From: JBGTLW01 sp041743835
GTDB taxonomy: Bacteria > Planctomycetota > Phycisphaerae > Phycisphaerales > Phycisphaeraceae
Assembly (NCBI GenBank): GCA_041743835.1
Contig: JBGTLW010000126.1
Span: forward strand, 1 to 10,325
DNA: 10,325 nucleotides
Reading direction: 5' to 3'
Under the pieces are notes generated by a model. That model did no database searches and had not been told where the DNA came from. It worked only from the letters and a program-made list of their open reading frames with translations. Every line of letters begins with the position of its first letter. Positions within the stretch are counted from its first letter, which is position 1. This document shows, piece by piece, positions 7,480 to 10,325 of the stretch. Both the position numbers and the translations under genes were made by a program.

Positions 7480-7499
7480 TAATCCGGATTTACGGATTA
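7480..7499. promoter_or_regulatory. palindromic operator candidate over the metH -10
   Basis: TAATCCG and CGGATTA form a perfect 7-bp inverted repeat around the 6-bp centre GATTTA; the nested AATCCGGATT is itself a palindrome. The repeat overlaps four bases of the metH -10 and the expected start of transcription, so a dimer bound here would block polymerase. Methionine genes are commonly controlled by dimeric repressors, including ArsR-type SAH sensors; which protein binds here cannot be read from the window. I see no SAM, SAH or cobalamin riboswitch in the 73-nt leader. Confidence 0.5.
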
Positions 7500-7524
7500 T
7501 ATGTCCCTGGGGTGTTTACATCAA
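7496..7524 (-). promoter_or_regulatory. metH promoter
   Basis: On the minus strand TTGATG (complement of 7519-7524) and a perfect TATAAT (complement of 7496-7501) are separated by exactly 17 bp. Transcription would begin near 7489, giving a leader of about 74 nt before the chosen metH ATG. The alternative ATG at 7475 would lie only about 14 nt from the start of the message. Confidence 0.65.
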
Positions 7525-7610
7525 GTATCGGCCAATACCGTGGGCCAGATATGAGAATGCGGGGGTGTGGGGTCACGGATGTTGTGAAGCGCGATTTTGG
7601 GGAACACGGG

Positions 7611-7676
7611 GGCGGACGCCCCGCGCTAAACGGGGATGGTGGTTTTACACACGAGGTTTAGCGTCGGGCGTCCGCC
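7611..7676. repeat. REPIN-like long inverted repeat between metH and uppP
   Basis: The arms at 7611-7631 and 7656-7676 are reverse complements over 21 nt with two mismatches and enclose 24 nt. Each arm also contains its own small near-palindrome, GGGCG TC CGCCC or its complement, as REP elements do. The pairing continues weakly for about 8 nt outside. It lies between two divergent promoters, so a terminator role is unlikely; there is no T-run at either end. The likeliest reading is a paired REP element (REPIN) mobilised in trans, or a structural/protein site. Confidence 0.6.
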
Positions 7677-7708
7677 CTCACGTTTTTACCCAAATTAACA
7701 CAACGCGG

Positions 7709-7737
7709 TTGATCTTCACCGCCAACCTGCCGATGAT
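7709..7737 (+). promoter_or_regulatory. candidate uppP promoter
   Basis: TTGATC (7709-7714) and GATGAT (7732-7737) are 17 bp apart, each matching four of six consensus bases. Transcription would start near 7744, about 47 nt before the uppP ATG and right at the base of a stable hairpin. Confidence 0.3.
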
Positions 7738-7745
7738 GCCCGCTC

Positions 7746-7767
7746 ACCCCCGTCAAGCCTCGGGGGT
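7746..7767 (+). promoter_or_regulatory. hairpin in the uppP leader
   Basis: ACCCCCG and CGGGGGT pair over 7 bp around the 8-nt loop TCAAGCCT. The stem ends 23 nt before the uppP ATG and is not followed by T residues, so it is not an intrinsic terminator. If the candidate promoter is right it would form at the very 5' end of the message, where it could protect the RNA or affect translation. Confidence 0.4.
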
Positions 7768-7790
7768 CCGATGGTCCACACACCGCACAC

Positions 7791-8720
7791 ATGACCTGGT
7801 GGCAAGCCCTTATCCTCGGCATCGTCGAAGGCCTGACCGAGTACCTCCCGGTGAGCTCGACGGGCCACTTGATCCTGACCGCGTGGCTGCTGGGGCTTAC
7901 GGAAGACCCGTCCCTCAAGGCCGCGGTCGATAGTTACAACATCGTGATCCAAGCCGGGGCCATTGCCGCGGTCGCTGGGCTTTACTGGTCGCGGATCAAG
8001 CAGATGGCGTGGGGTGTGGTGGGGCGGGATGAGATGGGGCGAAAGCTGCTGATCAATCTCGTGATCGCGTTCCTCCCCGCGGCCGCGCTTGGGCCCTTCT
8101 TGAATGAGATCATCAAGGCTCACCTCTTCTCGCCCTGGCCGGTGATCGGTGCGTTGTTTGTCGGCGCGTGGCTGATGCTCGCGGTCGCGTGGAACCAGGA
8201 CCTCATCAAGCGACACGAAAGGCGGGGGCTGGACGACATTAACTGGCAGGTCGCGCTGCTCATCGGCTTTGGCCAGTGCATCGCGATGTGGCCGGGAACG
8301 TCACGCTCCATGATGACGATTGTCGCGGCACTCCTGCTGGGCATGAGGGCACGCGCGGCCGCGGAGTTCAGCTTCCTCCTGGGCCTGATCACCCTGTCCG
8401 CCGCCACGTGCTACGACGGCTACCACGGCGGGGATGCCATCCTCACCGAGATCGGCATCGTCCCGCTCATCGTCGGTTTCGTCGCAGCCACCATCTCCGC
8501 GGCACTCGCGGTTAAGTGGTTCGTTGGATTCCTCACCCGCCGCGGACTCGCGCCCTTCGGCTGGTACCGCCTTGGCCTGGCCTTGATCCTCGCCTTCCTG
8601 ATCTACACCCAACTGATGCCAGGCTTCGGCAACGAACCCGCGCCCGCACTGCCACAGGAACCGCCCGCACCAGTAATGCCAGCACCTATCAGCGACGCGC
8701 CCGAGATTGTCACGGAATAA
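7791..8720 (+). CDS. uppP: undecaprenyl-diphosphate phosphatase (UppP/BacA)
   Basis: The 309-residue polytopic inner-membrane enzyme removes a phosphate from undecaprenyl diphosphate, regenerating the lipid carrier for peptidoglycan and other wall polymers; extra copies give bacitracin resistance. The first catalytic motif is at 13-28, EGLTEYLPVSSTGHLI (E13, E17, S22-T24, H26). The second is PGTSRS at 168-173 with R172. Hydrophobic segments span residues 1-35, 50-66, 86-106, 115-135, 152-168, 190-205, 220-247 and 258-275. The membrane core ends near residue 275. A Pro/Ala-rich tail of about 30 residues follows, which is longer than in the usual family members of about 270 residues. The ATG at 7791 is fixed by the family start (MTWWQALILGIVEGLTE) but has no Shine-Dalgarno. 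It is convergent with the desaturase gene, 27 nt between stops. Confidence 0.96.
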   Translation: MTWWQALILGIVEGLTEYLPVSSTGHLILTAWLLGLTEDPSLKAAVDSYNIVIQAGAIAAVAGLYWSRIKQMAWGVVGRDEMGRKLLINLVIAFLPAAALGPFLNEIIKAHLFSPWPVIGALFVGAWLMLAVAWNQDLIKRHERRGLDDINWQVALLIGFGQCIAMWPGTSRSMMTIVAALLLGMRARAAAEFSFLLGLITLSAATCYDGYHGGDAILTEIGIVPLIVGFVAATISAALAVKWFVGFLTRRGLAPFGWYRLGLALILAFLIYTQLMPGFGNEPAPALPQEPPAPVMPAPISDAPEIVTE

Positions 8721-8747
8721 CCCGCGGAAAGCCGTGTGCAAGCAGCA

Positions 8748-9788
8748 TCATCGCCCCGCGTGCCGCACGTGCTTCGGGCGGATGACGTTGCGGGCCAGGC
8801 CGAGCTTCTCCAGCAGGCGGATCTCGTAGTAGCTCAGGTCGAGCTCCCACCAGCGGTGCTGCACGCTCGCGGAGACCGGGTCGTGGTGGTGGTTGTTGTG
8901 CCAACCCTCGCCGACGGACAGCAACGCGACCAGCCAGTTGTTCCGGCTGTGGTCGTCGGTCGTGTGGTTCTGATAGCCGAACAGGTGCGTCAGCGAGTTC
9001 ACGCTCCACGTGATGTGCCAGACCAGCACGGTTCGGAGCAGCACGCCCCACACAAGCAGGCTCAGCCCCATACGCAGCGCCTCGGCCGCCGTGCCGGTGG
9101 AAAACCAACCGATGGCTGCGCCGATAGCGAAAAACAGGATCGCGTGCGCGAGGTAGATGCCAAACGCGATCACCCGCTGCTTTTCAAGGCGCATGTAAAA
9201 CGGGTCCCGCATGACATCGCTGGCGAAATGGCGGTACGTGCTGATGTTGCTGATCGACCCGTTGTGGACCATCAGCCAGCCGACGTGGGACCAGATGAAG
9301 TTGACCAGTGGGGTGTGCGGGTCTTCCTGCTCGTCGGAGTGCTTGTGGTGGTATCGGTGCGTGGCGACCCATCGGCCGGGCGTGTCCTGCAGGCAACACA
9401 GGGCCATGGTCACGATCACGTACTCGAACCACTTGGGTGTGGCGAAGCTGCGGTGCGAGAGCAGCCGGTGATAGCCGATGGTGATGGCCTGGCCAAAGAC
9501 GTGGACCCCGATGACGCAGACGATCAGCCCCGTCCAACTGAACAGCCAGGGCACCAGGGCCGCGAACGAGAGAAGGTGCACCAGCCCGATCAGGATCAGG
9601 GATGCCATCATGATCCGATCCCACTCGACCCGGTCCGGGGCGGGCAGGCGGAGGGGCTTGCTTAGGGCAATGTCTGGGCTGTTAGAAATGGGTTCGTGAT
9701 CTCCTGCAACCATCGTTGCGTGCCGGGGGGCGCGGGGGGTGGCACTTGTCGTGTGCGTGGGGCTGGGATAGGTGGCTGTGGGTTGCAT
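8748..9788 (-). CDS. membrane fatty-acid (acyl-CoA delta-9 type) desaturase
   Basis: The product belongs to the stearoyl-CoA-desaturase-like membrane di-iron family, which puts a double bond into a saturated acyl chain using O2. In the 346-residue form all the iron-binding boxes are present: H107-x4-H112 (YHRLLSHRSF), H144-xx-H147-H148 (HRYHHKHSDEQ), the N264/H268 pair in WSVNSLTHLFGYQNH, and H297-xx-H300-H301 (EGWHNNHHHDP). Two pairs of hydrophobic helices (about 60-105 and 208-262) flank the second box, and the YYEIRLLEKLGLARNV end is typical. The frame is open to 9938, but the TATAAT at 9897-9902 implies a start downstream; the ATG at 9786-9788 has a weak GGAT 10 nt upstream and gives a Ser/Thr/Pro-rich N-terminus, while the ATG at 9711-9713 (321 residues) is also possible. 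The electron donor is not encoded here. Confidence 0.9.
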   Translation of the reverse strand: MQPTATYPSPTHTTSATPRAPRHATMVAGDHEPISNSPDIALSKPLRLPAPDRVEWDRIMMASLILIGLVHLLSFAALVPWLFSWTGLIVCVIGVHVFGQAITIGYHRLLSHRSFATPKWFEYVIVTMALCCLQDTPGRWVATHRYHHKHSDEQEDPHTPLVNFIWSHVGWLMVHNGSISNISTYRHFASDVMRDPFYMRLEKQRVIAFGIYLAHAILFFAIGAAIGWFSTGTAAEALRMGLSLLVWGVLLRTVLVWHITWSVNSLTHLFGYQNHTTDDHSRNNWLVALLSVGEGWHNNHHHDPVSASVQHRWWELDLSYYEIRLLEKLGLARNVIRPKHVRHAGR

Positions 9789-9896
9789 GTGTGGCTTATC
9801 CAGTGTGACGAACGAGCCTGTGAACAGCCCTGCCTTCACCCCTTCCCGCCGAGGCAAAGCCACAGCTCGACACACCCACCAGCGTGAACGTGGACA

Positions 9897-9902
9897 ATTA
9901 TA
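9897..9902 (-). promoter_or_regulatory. -10 element upstream of the desaturase gene
   Basis: A perfect TATAAT on the minus strand in an otherwise GC-rich spacer, about 108 nt before the chosen ATG. No convincing -35 sits at 16-19 bp. The 150-bp spacer 9789-9939 otherwise shows nothing I can name. Confidence 0.35.
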
Positions 9903-9939
9903 GCTCCCCAGCCGCCCCCAGTTTGTTGCGGTTCCCAAA

Positions 9940-9981
9940 AGCCACCGACCGGACTTGAACCGGTAACCTGCGGTTTACAAA
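9940..9981 (-). other. orphan 3' half of tRNA-Thr(UGU), candidate attachment site
   Basis: Reading the minus strand, the loop TTTGTAA (anticodon TGT) is followed by the anticodon-stem strand ACCGC, a 5-nt variable loop AGGTT, a perfect T arm ACCGG-TTCAAGT-CCGGT, the acceptor strand CGGTGGC and discriminator T. The matching 5' half is missing: upstream there is no GCCACCG acceptor strand and no D arm, and the stem strand there, CTGGC, pairs badly with ACCGC. A remnant running exactly from anticodon loop to 3' end is what tyrosine-recombinase elements leave at the far end when they insert in a tRNA gene. By that logic the element and the intact tRNA-Thr lie to the right, beyond the window. An intron-split or deleted tRNA is the alternative. 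Confidence 0.65.
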
Positions 9982-10118
9982 GCCAGCCCGACTCCACGCC
10001 CCACGACGCGCAACCCCCGACTGGTAGAGCACGTAGCACCGGGCCGGACGCCGACGTTGTTTCAGGTTGTCCGCTGTGCGGACCGACCACCCCGACCCTT
10101 GACGACCTGCGGCGACTT

Positions 10119-10247
10119 GTGGAAGCTGCCGCCTGGATCGGCGAGGCCGAGCGCCGCGTGATCGTAGGGCAACTGCGCGTGGCTCACAACTTGGCGCTCA
10201 AGGCCGCGAAGAACGCGCGGCGTGAGGCGAGGAAACAAACACAGTAG
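10119..10247 (+). CDS. small basic hypothetical protein, start unclear, possibly truncated
   Basis: The frame ending at the TAG at 10245-10247 is open back to 9888, but its only ATG or GTG codon is the GTG at 10119, giving 42 residues with no Shine-Dalgarno. The frame already looks coding further upstream: from about 10068 it reads CPLCGPTTPTLDDLRRLVEA, with a CxxC pair suggesting a zinc knuckle, then a helix-rich segment and a Lys/Arg-rich end (ALKAAKNARREARKQTQ) that could bind nucleic acid. The true N-terminus may therefore begin near 10050 at an unusual codon, or may have been cut off by the rearrangement that left the tRNA-Thr fragment just upstream. The part of the frame over the tRNA fragment is surely not protein. 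I recognise no family. Confidence 0.35.
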   Translation: MEAAAWIGEAERRVIVGQLRVAHNLALKAAKNARREARKQTQ

Positions 10248-10249
10248 TT

Positions 10250-10275
10250 CACCCCGGCTGGCGCTGGCTGGGGTG
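10250..10275 (+). terminator. GC-rich hairpin after the small plus-strand ORF
   Basis: CACCCCGGCT pairs with GGCTGGGGTG, 10 bp including two G-T wobbles, around a 6-nt loop. It starts 3 nt after the TAG. Only GTTCCC follows, not a T-run, so it is at best a weak or factor-assisted terminator, or a leader structure of the next gene. Confidence 0.35.
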
Positions 10276-10315
10276 TTCCCGGCGGCGTCTGCCTCATGCA
10301 GAGAGGTTTTGCACC

Positions 10316-10325
10316 ATGAGCTCAC
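10316..10325 (+). CDS. 5' end of an unidentified gene running off the right edge
   Basis: GAGAGG at 10301-10306 lies 9 nt before an ATG at 10316-10318, a good initiation context. Only ATG AGC TCA (Met-Ser-Ser) is inside the window. A 7-codon frame from the ATG at 10296 ends with a TGA overlapping this ATG; it may be chance. If the tRNA scar is a real attachment site this gene belongs to the inserted element. Confidence 0.35.

Noticed and set aside
7416..7495. SAM, SAH or cobalamin riboswitch in the metH leader
   Set aside because: The leader of about 74 nt lacks the conserved cores of these riboswitches and is too short for a cobalamin riboswitch.
8711..8736. CACGG/CCGTG inverted repeat between uppP and the desaturase as a bidirectional terminator
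   Set aside because: Only 5 bp of stem around 16 nt with no T-run on either side.
8736..9665. 309-codon plus-strand ORF
   Set aside because: Exact antisense shadow of the desaturase, whose histidine boxes are unambiguous.
9888..10067. Open plus-strand frame across the tRNA-Thr fragment, reading TGLEPVTCGLQ
   Set aside because: This peptide is the familiar false translation of the complement of a tRNA 3' half and should not be annotated as protein.
1..10325. CRISPR array, toxin-antitoxin pair or phage-defence genes
   Set aside because: No regularly spaced direct repeats, cas genes or recognisable defence genes were seen in the window.

Overview
The window is high-GC bacterial chromosome with compactly packed metabolic and cell-envelope genes on both strands, flanked by decayed or accessory DNA. 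Several starts lack a good Shine-Dalgarno (uppP, metH, the desaturase), one start is GTG, neither tRNA sequence encodes its CCA end, and there is a long REP-like inverted repeat. Together with two YceI-type secreted proteins, this fits a planctomycete, perhaps of the Phycisphaerae type. That placement is inference from style only; no rRNA or marker gene is present.

Left part (1-1440, mostly minus strand). An SRPBCC-fold protein carries a low-complexity tail made by a 48-bp tandem repeat. It overlaps by an ATGA a 52-codon, probably truncated membrane protein (not offered by a simple long-ORF scan), followed by the first 13 codons of a gene running off the left edge. Positions 884-1102 hold no gene I can support. 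A C-terminal fragment of an IS256/Mutator-type transposase (about 1175-1342) lies next to an intact tRNA-Ala(UGC) on the minus strand (1441-1513).

Centre. Two plus-strand genes overlap by a GTGA: a secreted single-domain YceI protein (1640-2284) and a secreted three-part protein (2281-3801) with a thioredoxin-like region without CxxC, an unrecognised middle and a C-terminal YceI domain. They converge on a complete cobalamin-dependent methionine synthase, metH, on the minus strand (3813-7415). The 375-bp metH/uppP divergent spacer holds a strong metH promoter whose -10 is overlapped by a palindromic operator candidate, a REPIN-like inverted repeat of 21-nt arms, a candidate uppP promoter and a leader hairpin. 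uppP (undecaprenyl-diphosphate phosphatase, 7791-8720) converges on a membrane fatty-acid desaturase of the stearoyl-CoA type (minus, 8748-9788), which has a perfect TATAAT upstream.

Right edge (9940-10325). There is an orphan 3' half of tRNA-Thr(UGU), from anticodon loop to discriminator base, on the minus strand with no matching 5' half. This is the classic scar of site-specific integration into a tRNA gene and suggests that an integrative element begins here and runs rightwards out of the window. Beyond it lie a short plus-strand reading frame with a CPLC motif and a basic C-terminus but no clear start, a GC-rich hairpin, and the first codons of another gene. The tRNA scar and the metH and REP-like structures are the most interesting parts; none of them by itself proves a new system.
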